From DATGFK01 sp040007395 (GTDB lineage: Bacteria > Chloroflexota > Anaerolineae > Aggregatilineales > UBA2796): 43,594 nt of DNA. The stretch spans positions 1 through 43,594 of the forward strand of contig JBDTVG010000263.1 of the NCBI GenBank assembly GCA_040007395.1, read 5' to 3'. The translations under genes were made by a program, and so were the position numbers. Positions 8,362 through 16,903 of this stretch are shown piece after piece. Position 1 is the first letter of the stretch, and every line of letters begins with the position of its first letter. The notes beneath the pieces were generated by a model. The model was not told the DNA's origin. It did not search any database and worked only from the letters and a program-made list of their open reading frames with translations.

Positions 8362-10266
8362 TCAACCGAAGCCGCGACTGCCACCACCCGATGACCCGCC
8401 ACCAGACGATCCGCCGCCGCTGAAACCACCGCTACCGCCGCTAGAACTACTCGGCTTGCTGGTCATCACGGTACTAGCATCGTTGAGCATCTTGGTCAAT
8501 CCGGTGCTCATGGCATTTAGGCCATCGGTCATTGACTTGCTCATTTCATTCAGGCCACCCGGCCCGCTCACGGAATGGCTAAAATCTCCCATCGCGTTCA
8601 TGTTATTCATGTGCATCCCGCGCTGGTAGCCATTGTGCCACGGACCGCCTAGATACGTCGGGTAGTACCATGACGGCATAGAGGTTAGCACTGGCGAAAA
8701 CTGCCTAATCCACTCCTGATTCAAGCCAAAGGCGACAGCATAGGGCATATAGCGCTCGAACTGGTCAGTGGCTTGTTGAACATTGGTGTACTTCTTGATG
8801 TTCTTCAAGTAGGTGCGGAAGGCTTTCCAGCGAGCGGCTTCCTGCGCGCCTTTGGCGGTTTTGGCGGGCATGTAGCTGGCAACGAAGAACATCGCTACGC
8901 CTGTAATCGCCAGACCGATAAACGGTATGCCGATAAACGGCGAAATACTGGCGGCATATTTGAATGCTCCATAGGTGAGTCCGCCTGCCACTACCGCGAT
9001 TGCCCCTCCGGCAGCAGCCCAAGTGGTGCGGGTTGTTTCTGGCGACTGGGTAAAGTAGCCGTCCGAAACAAGGGCAGCATACAGTTTGCTCTGAATACCT
9101 GAAATATGTGTATAGAAGCTGTTACGCAGTGAAGCCAAAGTCGCCTGTGTACTTCCCCCAAAAACCCCACGCATTAGCAGTTTCTCGAAATCGCGCAGAC
9201 CAGTCTCATCGATCCCGGTGCGGTGAAAGACAAAATCGGTATGGCTCAACATTCCCAGTAACTCTGAGGTTTTGGTTTGCTCGATCACGATAAAGCCGCG
9301 GCGGGCAAGATCGATCAGCGTCGCTAGAATATACTGCATATTGGCTTGCTCAGTGATCAGTGAACCCACCACTCCCGGCGGTTCATCCGAGGGCGGTTCG
9401 GTCAAATATTCAGGCACAACTAGCACTTCGGGGTCGCGACCATGTTTTGCATACTGGATAAAGATCAGGGTGGGGCCGCCAATCGCGAACAGCACACCAA
9501 GCGCCAGCAGCCCCAGATTGACCAAAGGCTGTATCTTTTCGACATAATCGCGCTCACGGTCAAAGGCCGCTTGCCAAGCGGGAACGGTCATTGCCGGATC
9601 ATGTGCATACTGCACTCGCACTTCGACACTGCCGCTACTGCCCAGATCGCCCGGCCCAATCCATGTCAGTGTGTTGCCTTCAACGGTTTGCTTCCACGTA
9701 TTCGGGTAACTGGTGTAAACCTGAGGAGGGCGGTCTGCGGGCATATTCACGGTAACTTTTGACGCAAAGACTGAGAAAGGGCGGTCTGCGGGGACAGCCG
9801 TCCAGTACAGTTGGTCGCCGCCAGCATAGGATCGTAGTGCGCCGTGTACAGAATACTTAAATTGGATCTCACGCTGTTCGCCTGTTTGGGCTGTTGATGT
9901 AAACATATATTTAACGTTGAGATTGCCACCACTTGTGTCGGCACAGAACGTCCCCGGCGACTCGTCGCACTCTGGCGACAGCGCCACACCGCCATCGGAC
10001 ACGGTTACGTTGTCAATGCCAGTAGTACGCCCCAATGGAATGCTGGCAGTTCCAAACCGAAATGGGCCTTGATCAATCGTGAGGAGATAAGACTCGGTTA
10101 TATCAAAGCTGTTGGACTTGGTGACGATATTGTCAATCGTCACATCGTAGCGATCCCAGTGTAAACTGCGCTCATTCTGTGCATGGGCGGATTGTCCACT
10201 CAGCACCACACAGATCAACACAGCAATCGCACCATAAATCGTTCTAGGCAAAATACGCCGCACCAT
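8362..10266 (-). CDS. DUF2207 family predicted membrane protein
   Basis: 634 residues. A signal peptide (about 1-30, ending SAHAQ) leads into an extracytoplasmic beta-rich domain with sequences typical of DUF2207 (YDVTIDNIV, ITESYLLTI, QFKYSVHGAL). A membrane helix follows at about 250-272 (LALGVLFAIGGPTLIFIQY), then a cytosolic helical region, a hydrophobic hairpin near 425-475, and a Gly/Ser tail (SSSGGSGGFSGGGSSGGG) seen in many DUF2207 proteins. The start is set at the ATG at 10266 because AAGGAG lies 6 bases before it; an in-frame ATG 13 codons further upstream lacks such a site. The role is unknown, probably envelope-related. Confidence 0.87.
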   Translation of the reverse strand: MVRRILPRTIYGAIAVLICVVLSGQSAHAQNERSLHWDRYDVTIDNIVTKSNSFDITESYLLTIDQGPFRFGTASIPLGRTTGIDNVTVSDGGVALSPECDESPGTFCADTSGGNLNVKYMFTSTAQTGEQREIQFKYSVHGALRSYAGGDQLYWTAVPADRPFSVFASKVTVNMPADRPPQVYTSYPNTWKQTVEGNTLTWIGPGDLGSSGSVEVRVQYAHDPAMTVPAWQAAFDRERDYVEKIQPLVNLGLLALGVLFAIGGPTLIFIQYAKHGRDPEVLVVPEYLTEPPSDEPPGVVGSLITEQANMQYILATLIDLARRGFIVIEQTKTSELLGMLSHTDFVFHRTGIDETGLRDFEKLLMRGVFGGSTQATLASLRNSFYTHISGIQSKLYAALVSDGYFTQSPETTRTTWAAAGGAIAVVAGGLTYGAFKYAASISPFIGIPFIGLAITGVAMFFVASYMPAKTAKGAQEAARWKAFRTYLKNIKKYTNVQQATDQFERYMPYAVAFGLNQEWIRQFSPVLTSMPSWYYPTYLGGPWHNGYQRGMHMNNMNAMGDFSHSVSGPGGLNEMSKSMTDGLNAMSTGLTKMLNDASTVMTSKPSSSSGGSGGFSGGGSSGGGSSGGGSRGFG

Positions 10267-10501
10267 AAAAGGCTCCTTTGCAGCAAAATTGAGGGTTATT
10301 CGCACGGCTCACAATTCAATTCCATCGTGACATCGACCTGACATTGAGTTAATCCACAGCGTAGCATCAACTCATTTTGTTTGCAACGCCCCGCATGGCA
10401 TTGAGGTGCCATAGATTGACACGCCTCTGGAATTATCCTACACTAAATTTAGAAAATTCAATAAGTGATAAAAGGTACTATCGCTTTAAAAGGATAAGTA
10501 C

Positions 10502-12478
10502 ATGCCTGATTGGTCATATCAACCTATGCTGCGCCCTTGGCTATTTCAGCTTCCAGCCGAAAAGGCCAGAGACTTGACCCTGAACGCAACAGGCACATTG
10601 GCGGCGTTACCTTTTGGCAAGGCGGTCTTTGATCTACTCGGACACATGCAGCCGCCGGAAGTTGTCCGTTGCTCGGCCTTTGGACTAAACTTTGCCAGTC
10701 CGGTTGGGCTTGGCGCAGGGCTGGATATTCAAGGGATCGCACCAGCGGGACTAGCCCATTTCGGCTTTGGCTTTCTTGAGATCGGCCCCGTTACGTTGGA
10801 GCCGGTTCACGCCTCAGAAACCATTACGCGACACATTCGGCAGCAAGCCTTGAGCTATCCCGATGTTCCGGTTAATCAGGGGTTGGATAAATTGGCTGCC
10901 CGCCTTGAGCAGTATGCAAAACGCGACGCGGTATCCGTTCCCATCGGTATCCGGTTAGGCTATCAGCCCGGCCTTGATGCAGTCCAAGCCGCCCATGAAC
11001 GAGTCCGCCTTATCCAATGCCTATCCGATTTTGCCAGCTTTTTCACGCTAGCGTGTCAGCGCGAACTGACCGATGGTACGTGGGATATGGCTCAGTGGGC
11101 GGATCATCTAGCTATCTTGCGCGAGGCACAATCTGCCAATGCAGTATCCCGCCCGCTGCTTATCAATGTCAAACCGGATCTCGCCACCCGTCAGATCGAT
11201 CAACTTGTCAGCACCACGTTAGATTGTGGCGTGTGCGGCATCGTCGTGAGTGGCGGGCTGCGAACCAGTGCTGGGCAACGCCTGATCGGTGCGCCAACGC
11301 GCACCCAGAGTTTGCAAACTGTGCGCTTGCTTCATGCTGAGTACGGCGATCAAATCACGATTATTGGCTCCGGCGGCATTGTGGAGCCACAAGACGCGCT
11401 AGATTTTCTGGAAGCCGGGGCAGCCCTCATCCAGATTCACAGCGGACTGGTCTATTCGGGGCCGGGTCTGCCCAAACGGATCAACGAAGCCGTTGCCTAC
11501 TATCGACCTACGCCGCCTGAAGTTTTGCCTCAACCCGCCGCTTCGATCTTTCACGTCCCGTCGTGGTTGTGGATTGCTCTGTTGGGGCTAGGGCTAACTA
11601 TCAGCGGTATCGTGGTGTGGATCGTGGCGGCTACACGAACCGTATTGCCTTACGACGAAGCCTTTGTCGGGCTATCACGATCCGAATTGATCGCGATTAA
11701 CCCCCGCTTACTGCCCTTCATGACTCATGATCGAGTGACGGTAGCGGGAACCATGCTGGCGACGGGGATTCTGTACCTTGGCTTGGCGTTATGGGGCGTT
11801 CGCCAGGGCAGCGATTGGGCAAAGCAGGCCATCGCGATCTCGGCAATCACGGGCTTTTTGAGCTTCTTCCTTTTTCTAGGCTTTGGCTACTTTGATCCTA
11901 TCCACGCGCTGTTAACGGTGGGATTGCTACCGCTATTCGTACTGGGGATGTACTCCACATTAACTGCTGTCACGCCCGTTACACCGCCCAACTTGTCCAA
12001 CAATCGGCGTTGGTGGATAGGTCAATGGGGACCGCTACTCTTTGTCGTGATCGGTGTAGGTCTGCTGTTGGCGGGTATTGGGATTACCACCGTCGGCGTG
12101 ACGCATGTGTTTGTGCCGGAAGACTTGCAGTTTCTCAAGACTAGCTCCGAAGCCCTAAATGCTGCCAATACGCGGCTGTTGCCACTGATCGCGCATGACC
12201 GAGTAGGATTTGGCGGCAATCTAATCTCTGTTGGGTTTGCCGTGCTGCTGCTCTCGCTGTGGGGGTTTCGACAGGGCGCACGCTGGGTCTGGTGGACACT
12301 TCTGCTAGCTGGCGGATCGGGTTTCGTCGCCGGAATCGGAGTGCATCTTGTGGTGGGCTATCTTGACCTGTGGCATCTATTCCCCGCCATTGTCGCGCTG
12401 CTGCTGTTTATCATTGGACTAGCCTTTGCGTTTCCATATCTCTATTATCCAGACAAACTCAGGATTGATAAAGCCTAG
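10502..12478 (+). CDS. Dihydroorotate-dehydrogenase-like (PyrD class 2-like) domain fused to a duplicated membrane domain
   Basis: 658 residues. Residues 1 to about 340 follow the class 2 PyrD barrel: ASPVGLGAGLD near the N-terminus, INVKPDL in the middle, and a C-terminal IIGSGGI...DALDFLEAGAALIQIHSGLVYSGPG block that binds the FMN phosphate in true enzymes. The region where class 2 enzymes have the catalytic NxSSPNT sequence reads FTLACQRELTDGT instead, and the Asn-Thr-Thr substrate loop reads SGGLRTSAG, so normal activity is doubtful. From about residue 350 a membrane domain occurs twice, each copy containing LLPxxxHDRV, a hydrophobic stretch and WGxRQG. AAAGGAT precedes the ATG. There are no pyrimidine genes nearby. 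Confidence 0.82.
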   Translation: MPDWSYQPMLRPWLFQLPAEKARDLTLNATGTLAALPFGKAVFDLLGHMQPPEVVRCSAFGLNFASPVGLGAGLDIQGIAPAGLAHFGFGFLEIGPVTLEPVHASETITRHIRQQALSYPDVPVNQGLDKLAARLEQYAKRDAVSVPIGIRLGYQPGLDAVQAAHERVRLIQCLSDFASFFTLACQRELTDGTWDMAQWADHLAILREAQSANAVSRPLLINVKPDLATRQIDQLVSTTLDCGVCGIVVSGGLRTSAGQRLIGAPTRTQSLQTVRLLHAEYGDQITIIGSGGIVEPQDALDFLEAGAALIQIHSGLVYSGPGLPKRINEAVAYYRPTPPEVLPQPAASIFHVPSWLWIALLGLGLTISGIVVWIVAATRTVLPYDEAFVGLSRSELIAINPRLLPFMTHDRVTVAGTMLATGILYLGLALWGVRQGSDWAKQAIAISAITGFLSFFLFLGFGYFDPIHALLTVGLLPLFVLGMYSTLTAVTPVTPPNLSNNRRWWIGQWGPLLFVVIGVGLLLAGIGITTVGVTHVFVPEDLQFLKTSSEALNAANTRLLPLIAHDRVGFGGNLISVGFAVLLLSLWGFRQGARWVWWTLLLAGGSGFVAGIGVHLVVGYLDLWHLFPAIVALLLFIIGLAFAFPYLYYPDKLRIDKA

Positions 12479-12621
12479 TCGGTTTAGAGACTTGGACAGC
12501 AGTTTAGAGTTTTTACTAAATGCTTATTTCTATAGCATGTTGTAAAATTTCGATTCGACTCTCATTGTGGCTACTCTGAGAAATTTTGTTCCCATTTATA
12601 TCGAATCGAAAGGAAAATTCC

Positions 12622-13620
12622 ATGCAGTTCAAGAAACTAACCATTTTATTGATTGTAATCCTGTTCGTGGTTGCTGGCTTTGCTACCAGTAACACTTCGC
12701 AAACGATAGCGGCTACCGAAGCCCCCACTGCGGCGGCAATGTCTAGTGACACGATTGTTTGGGCATTCGTCCCCTCAGAAAACTCCCAAGCCGTCCTCGA
12801 TAGCGCCCAAGGGTTAGCGGATCTGGTCAGTGCCAAAACTGGCTTGAAGATCAAGACTGTGGTGTCTACCGAATTCGCGGGTGTGGTTGAGGCCATGTGC
12901 AATGGTCAAGCCCAGATAGGCGCATTAAATACCTTCGGCTACATCCTCGCCAGTTCCCGTAAATGTGCCGATGTTGGTTTGGTCAGTGTTCGCAATGGCA
13001 GTACGACCTATCGCGGTCAGTTCATTACCAAGGCTGATTCGGGTATCAAAAAGATTACCGATCTGAAAGGCAAGACGTTCTGCCGCCCTGACCCACTCTC
13101 GACCTCTGGCTGGATTATTCCGAGCATTACGCTCAAGGCTAATGGCATCAATCCCGATACCGATCTCAAACAAGTGGTTGATGTGGGTGGTCACGATGCA
13201 GTCGTTGAGAATGTCTACAACGGCAACTGCGATGCAGGGTCAACCTTTGACGATGCACGCAGCACTATCCTGAAGAAATATCCTGATGTTATGGAAAAAG
13301 TGGTCGTGATCGAGTATTCCGCCGCTATCCCCAACGATACGGTGAGCTTTGCGCCTAGCTTCGATGCCAAGCAGCGGGCAGCCATCACGAAGGCGATTGT
13401 AGAGATTGCCGCTGATAAGGCAAACGCCGACTTGATCAAGAAGGTCTATAACTGGACGGGTGTTTCCGAAGCCAAAGATGCCTTCTTTAACGATTTCCGC
13501 CAGCAGCTTGACTCAGCAGGCGTAAAGATCGACGACTTAATGCCCAAGAAGGTTGCAACCGCCGAAGCAACAATGGGCGCTACCGATGCCGCGATGATGG
13601 CAGCCACACCTGCCAAATAA
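12622..13620 (+). CDS. phnD: Phosphonate/phosphite/phosphate-type ABC transporter substrate-binding protein
   Basis: 332-residue exported binding protein of the PhnD family that delivers a phosphorus oxyanion or phosphonate to the downstream transporter. An N-terminal signal sequence (LTILLIVILFVVAGFAT) is followed by the PhnD hallmarks: an early WAFVPSEN strand, LADLVSAKTGLKI, the AMCNGQAQIGALNTFGYI segment, and ITDLKGKTFCRPDPLSTSG, which forms the ligand pocket. There is no lipobox, so it may be anchored by an uncleaved signal. The start is set at 12622 because AAAGGA (12609-12614) stands 7 bases upstream; an earlier in-frame codon is not supported. First gene of a three-gene transporter operon. 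Confidence 0.9.
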   Translation: MQFKKLTILLIVILFVVAGFATSNTSQTIAATEAPTAAAMSSDTIVWAFVPSENSQAVLDSAQGLADLVSAKTGLKIKTVVSTEFAGVVEAMCNGQAQIGALNTFGYILASSRKCADVGLVSVRNGSTTYRGQFITKADSGIKKITDLKGKTFCRPDPLSTSGWIIPSITLKANGINPDTDLKQVVDVGGHDAVVENVYNGNCDAGSTFDDARSTILKKYPDVMEKVVVIEYSAAIPNDTVSFAPSFDAKQRAAITKAIVEIAADKANADLIKKVYNWTGVSEAKDAFFNDFRQQLDSAGVKIDDLMPKKVATAEATMGATDAAMMAATPAK

Positions 13621-13664
13621 CCTGTAATGATATGACTGAGGCCGATACCAGAAAGCAATAGTCG

Positions 13665-14438
13665 ATGCTGCGAATTGCCAACCTGACTAAAGTATATGAC
13701 ACAGGCACAAAGGCTTTGGATGATGTTAGCTTTGAGGTCAAGGATGGCGAATTCTTGGCGATTATCGGCCTCAGTGGTTCAGGTAAATCGACATTGTTGC
13801 GGTGTATCAATCGCCTTGTCGAACCGACCAGTGGTGATATTTGGCTAGATGATGTCAATATCACTAAAGCCAAACGCCCCGAACTACGAACGGTTCGGCG
13901 GCGGATTGGCATGATCTTTCAGCAGTTCAATTTGGTAAACCGATCCAGCGTGATCGCGAATGTATTGGCGGGACGGCTCGGCTATGTCCCGCCGTTGTAC
14001 AGTCTCATAAATTATTTTCCGCGTGCCGACTATGACCGCGCCCATAAGGCGCTTGCGCGGGTGGGCATTGCCGACAAAGCCAACAATCGCGCCGATGAAC
14101 TGAGCGGCGGGCAGCAGCAGCGGGTAGGCATTGCCCGTGCATTAATGCAGTCGCCCACCATTATTTTGGCAGACGAGCCAGTGGCAAGCCTTGATCCGGT
14201 ACTTGCCCATTCTATTTTAGGCTATTTAGAGCAGTTAAATAAGCAAGACGGCATTACCGTTCTGTGCAGCTTGCATCATCTTGATCTGGTGCAGCGTTAT
14301 TCAACCCACGTGATCGGCTTGCGCGATGGTCGGCTTGTCTACGAAGGCGATAATGCAGCGATCCGGGCGATTGATGACCAGCGTTTCAAAGAGATTTATG
14401 GCGAAGACGCGATCCGACTTGGCAGCATTGTGGGGTAA
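13665..14438 (+). CDS. phnC: Phosphonate-type ABC transporter ATP-binding protein
   Basis: 257-residue ABC ATPase. Walker A is GLSGSGKST, the Q-loop lies in MIFQQFNLV, the signature is LSGGQQQRVGIARAL, and Walker B is IILADEPVASLDP. LEQLNKQDGITVLCSLHHLDLVQRY supplies the H-loop histidine and matches PhnC proteins. It sits 44 bases after phnD and 11 bases before the permease gene, giving a complete binding protein-ATPase-permease set. No C-P lyase or phosphonatase gene is in the window, so the exact substrate (phosphonate, phosphite or phosphate) is open. Confidence 0.94.
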   Translation: MLRIANLTKVYDTGTKALDDVSFEVKDGEFLAIIGLSGSGKSTLLRCINRLVEPTSGDIWLDDVNITKAKRPELRTVRRRIGMIFQQFNLVNRSSVIANVLAGRLGYVPPLYSLINYFPRADYDRAHKALARVGIADKANNRADELSGGQQQRVGIARALMQSPTIILADEPVASLDPVLAHSILGYLEQLNKQDGITVLCSLHHLDLVQRYSTHVIGLRDGRLVYEGDNAAIRAIDDQRFKEIYGEDAIRLGSIVG

Positions 14439-14449
14439 ACACGAAACTT

Positions 14450-15964
14450 ATGGCTTCACGTTCTGCTAACCAGCCGCGCCGCTCCGCGATCCTTGCGTTT
14501 ATCCTTGCCCTTATTCCCGGTTTTGGACAGATTTATGCGGGTCAGCGTGGACGCGGCTTTGCTGTGCTGCTGTTTATTCCTACCGTTGCCTTGTTAGCCC
14601 TCTGGCGCATGAGCGTTGGCGGTGTTAACTACATTGGCCCGGTTGCCCAAGCGCCAACCGAAGCACAGGTACGCGCGGCGTGGGGCTTAGGGATTTTTCT
14701 GTTTGTCTGTATCGCACTGGTTTACCTCTGGAGCCTCTGGGATGCGGTACGCAGCGCACAGGGGCATCCGCTGTCGGGAAGCCGCATTCTGCTACTGGGT
14801 ATGTTTGCATTTTTTGTCATCGGCTGGGATGTTACCGAGATCAACGTCGAAAAGATGATCACACGCCTATCTGAGATTGGCCCACGCCTCGCCCAAATAG
14901 CATGGCCTTGGGGCAGTGCGTTTGTACAGGGGGTAGAGCAAAATCAGGCTTCGGTTTATGTGGATGTACCCTGCGGTGGCGCTCCGCCCGAAACGACTGA
15001 GGAAGTCGTGGGAGCGCCTTATCTTACCGTGAGTCCCACCTGTGGCGATAAGGCAGGCGAAATCCAGCCAAATGGCGAGCGTGATCCGCTAGGTACCGTT
15101 TTGCACATTGAGGGGCGCGGGTTTCGCCCGAATGAGGAAACAACCGCGTGGTGGGAACCACCGGACAGCGGCGAGTTTCGCCCACGCGCAGGCGGGTTTG
15201 TCGTACTGGATACCGACGCAAAAGGGACATTTACCCTTGACCTAAACATCCCTGCCTTTAGCATTCCCGGCGGAAACAACACGCGCTTTACCCGCAGCAA
15301 ACTCACCATGCGTCAGGAGCAGAAATCTGGTGCGTTGCACCCTTCTGCCAATTTGATCTTGGCGCTGAGCAAAATGGTAGAAACTATCTATTTAGGGCTG
15401 ATGTCAACCTTGTTCGGCATTGTGTTGGCCTTTCCATTAAGTTTTCTGGCAGCTAAAAATTTGATGTCAGGCAATCGATTTACCCTTGCCATCTACGTGC
15501 TAGTGCGTACCCTGTTTAATATTATTCGATCTGTCGAACCGCTGATCTGGGCGTTTATTTTTATTATCTGGGTCGGGTTGGGGCCATTTGCAGGCACACT
15601 AACACTGGCTTTGCATACGATAGCCTCATTGGGTAAGTTGTACTCCGAAGCCATTGAGAATATTGAGGAGGGGCCGCTTGAGGCGATCCAAGCCACAGGT
15701 GCCAGTTGGTTACAGGTCATTGTCCATGGGGTTATTCCGCAAGTTATCCCACCTTTTGTCTCATTTACCATCTATCGCTGGGACATCAATATCCGGGCTT
15801 CAACTATTATTGGCGTGGTAGGCGGCGGTGGCATTGGATTTTTATTGATCCAATGGATTCGATTATCTGATTACGACTCCGCCGGAATTGCGATCTGGCT
15901 AATTGGCATCGTGGTAACGATCCTTGATTACGCTAGCTCGCAGATCCGCGAACAATTTATATAA
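14450..15964 (+). CDS. phnE: PhnE-like permease with N-terminal membrane and ectodomain extension
   Basis: 504 residues, about twice a standard PhnE. The C-terminal half (from about 300) is the permease: ETIYLGLMSTLFGIVLAFPLSF opens the transporter fold, and GPLEAIQATGASWLQVIVHGVIPQVIP is the EAA coupling loop that contacts PhnC. The N-terminal half adds three hydrophobic segments (about 10-45, 78-98, 108-125), the first carrying an LALIPGFGQIYAGQ motif known from small TM2/DUF5683-like proteins. About 130 non-membrane residues follow, including a beta-rich stretch (LGTVLHIEGRGFRPNEET) with an IPT/Ig-like look. This extra domain probably faces outside and may help dock the binding protein. 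Spacing and strand place it in the phn operon. Confidence 0.9.
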   Translation: MASRSANQPRRSAILAFILALIPGFGQIYAGQRGRGFAVLLFIPTVALLALWRMSVGGVNYIGPVAQAPTEAQVRAAWGLGIFLFVCIALVYLWSLWDAVRSAQGHPLSGSRILLLGMFAFFVIGWDVTEINVEKMITRLSEIGPRLAQIAWPWGSAFVQGVEQNQASVYVDVPCGGAPPETTEEVVGAPYLTVSPTCGDKAGEIQPNGERDPLGTVLHIEGRGFRPNEETTAWWEPPDSGEFRPRAGGFVVLDTDAKGTFTLDLNIPAFSIPGGNNTRFTRSKLTMRQEQKSGALHPSANLILALSKMVETIYLGLMSTLFGIVLAFPLSFLAAKNLMSGNRFTLAIYVLVRTLFNIIRSVEPLIWAFIFIIWVGLGPFAGTLTLALHTIASLGKLYSEAIENIEEGPLEAIQATGASWLQVIVHGVIPQVIPPFVSFTIYRWDINIRASTIIGVVGGGGIGFLLIQWIRLSDYDSAGIAIWLIGIVVTILDYASSQIREQFI

Positions 15965-16040
15965 AAGAAATACAAAATTTCTACTTTGGAATGAACAAAA
16001 GGATGAGCTTTAAACAAAGCGCATAGCAAGGCAAAAACGC

Positions 16041-16166
16041 GCCAAACATGCCATGCACCGGACGCTACGCCGCGTTCCGTTTCGCCGCTCTTTTTCGCTC
16101 ATCAAGTTGATTCCGTTTCGGCGGCTGGTCTGCGCGGCAAAGCGCCGGTAATGCCAGCCGTTGGGC
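16041..16166 (+). other. attC-like imperfect palindrome (possible integron recombination site)
   Basis: The 126-base site opens with GCCAAAC (16041-16047) and closes with GTTGGGC (16160-16166), matching attC R'' (one mismatch) and R' (GTTRRRY, exact). Inside, CACCGGACGCTACGCCGCG (from 16056) pairs with the complement of CGCGGCAAAGCGCCGGT, leaving an unpaired A, as the extrahelical bases of attC do. A further inner stem is formed by CCGTTTCGCCG and CGTTTCGGCGG. The length is within the known attC range. A gene starts 25 bases after it, as cassette genes do after the preceding attC. No integrase is in the window. Recombination activity is unproven. Confidence 0.55.
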
Positions 16167-16191
16167 AGATGCAACCAGAAAGGGTGCAGCC

Positions 16192-16707
16192 ATGATCCTC
16201 CCCAAAGAACGCGACCCCCGCTTCATCACTATACGCCGCGGCGGGACGCTCACGGACTCGCACCATCACCTTCTCGCTTTGTGGGCGGCGGTGTGTGCAG
16301 AGCATGTCTTGCACCACTTCGAGTTGGCTCAACCTTCGGACATGCGCCCGCGACAGGCCATCGAACAGGTTAGAGCGTGGGTGCGCGGCGAGAGCACGAT
16401 GACTCAAGCCCGCACGGCGGGCGGCATGGCTCAAGGGGCTGCCAGAGAGTTGAGCGGAGCCGCCCGGTCAGCGGCGTATGCTGCTGGTCAGGCGGCGGTG
16501 GTCGCGCATGTCGCCGCCCACGAACTTGGGGCAGCCGCCTATGCGATCAAGGCGGTGCGTGCGGCTGCCCCCGCAGGTGAGGCCAAGACCGCCGGTTGGC
16601 TTGAGTGCCAATGGCAGCGCGAACAGTTACCGGAGGAGATTCGCGAACTTGTACTGGATGACGAGCGGCTGCGGAATGACATCTGCTGGTCGGCATTCGA
16701 CTGCTGA
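16192..16707 (+). CDS. Putative immunity protein (Imm-5-like)
   Basis: 171 residues, strongly GC-rich and Ala/Arg-rich compared with its neighbours. The pattern of an N-terminal KERDPRFITIRRGGTLTD, followed by LLALWAAVCAEHVL, an Ala-rich helical array with repeated AARxxAxAAGQAA units, and an ending LPEEIRELVLDDERLRNDICW, matches, from memory, a family of small proteins annotated as putative immunity proteins. AAAGGG stands 7 bases before the ATG. No toxin gene is adjacent, and an attC-like palindrome lies directly upstream, so this may be a captured cassette carrying an orphan antitoxin. The family recognition is fairly firm; the activity is inferred. Confidence 0.75.
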   Translation: MILPKERDPRFITIRRGGTLTDSHHHLLALWAAVCAEHVLHHFELAQPSDMRPRQAIEQVRAWVRGESTMTQARTAGGMAQGAARELSGAARSAAYAAGQAAVVAHVAAHELGAAAYAIKAVRAAAPAGEAKTAGWLECQWQREQLPEEIRELVLDDERLRNDICWSAFDC

Positions 16708-16903
16708 TGGGCTTGCTATATACGTCATATACGCCGTCTCCCCCAAGGGTGGCGTAAACACTACAGGAAGTACGGCACAGAGAGATCAAGCGTGTTAGAC
16801 AATTTGTGGTGACGAAAGTTTCTAGGGTGTCAACGCTTCTATAAGGTTGACCTACTTACCTCGCAACTTTCTCACACAAAAACTCAACAGACGTGGAGAC
16901 ACC

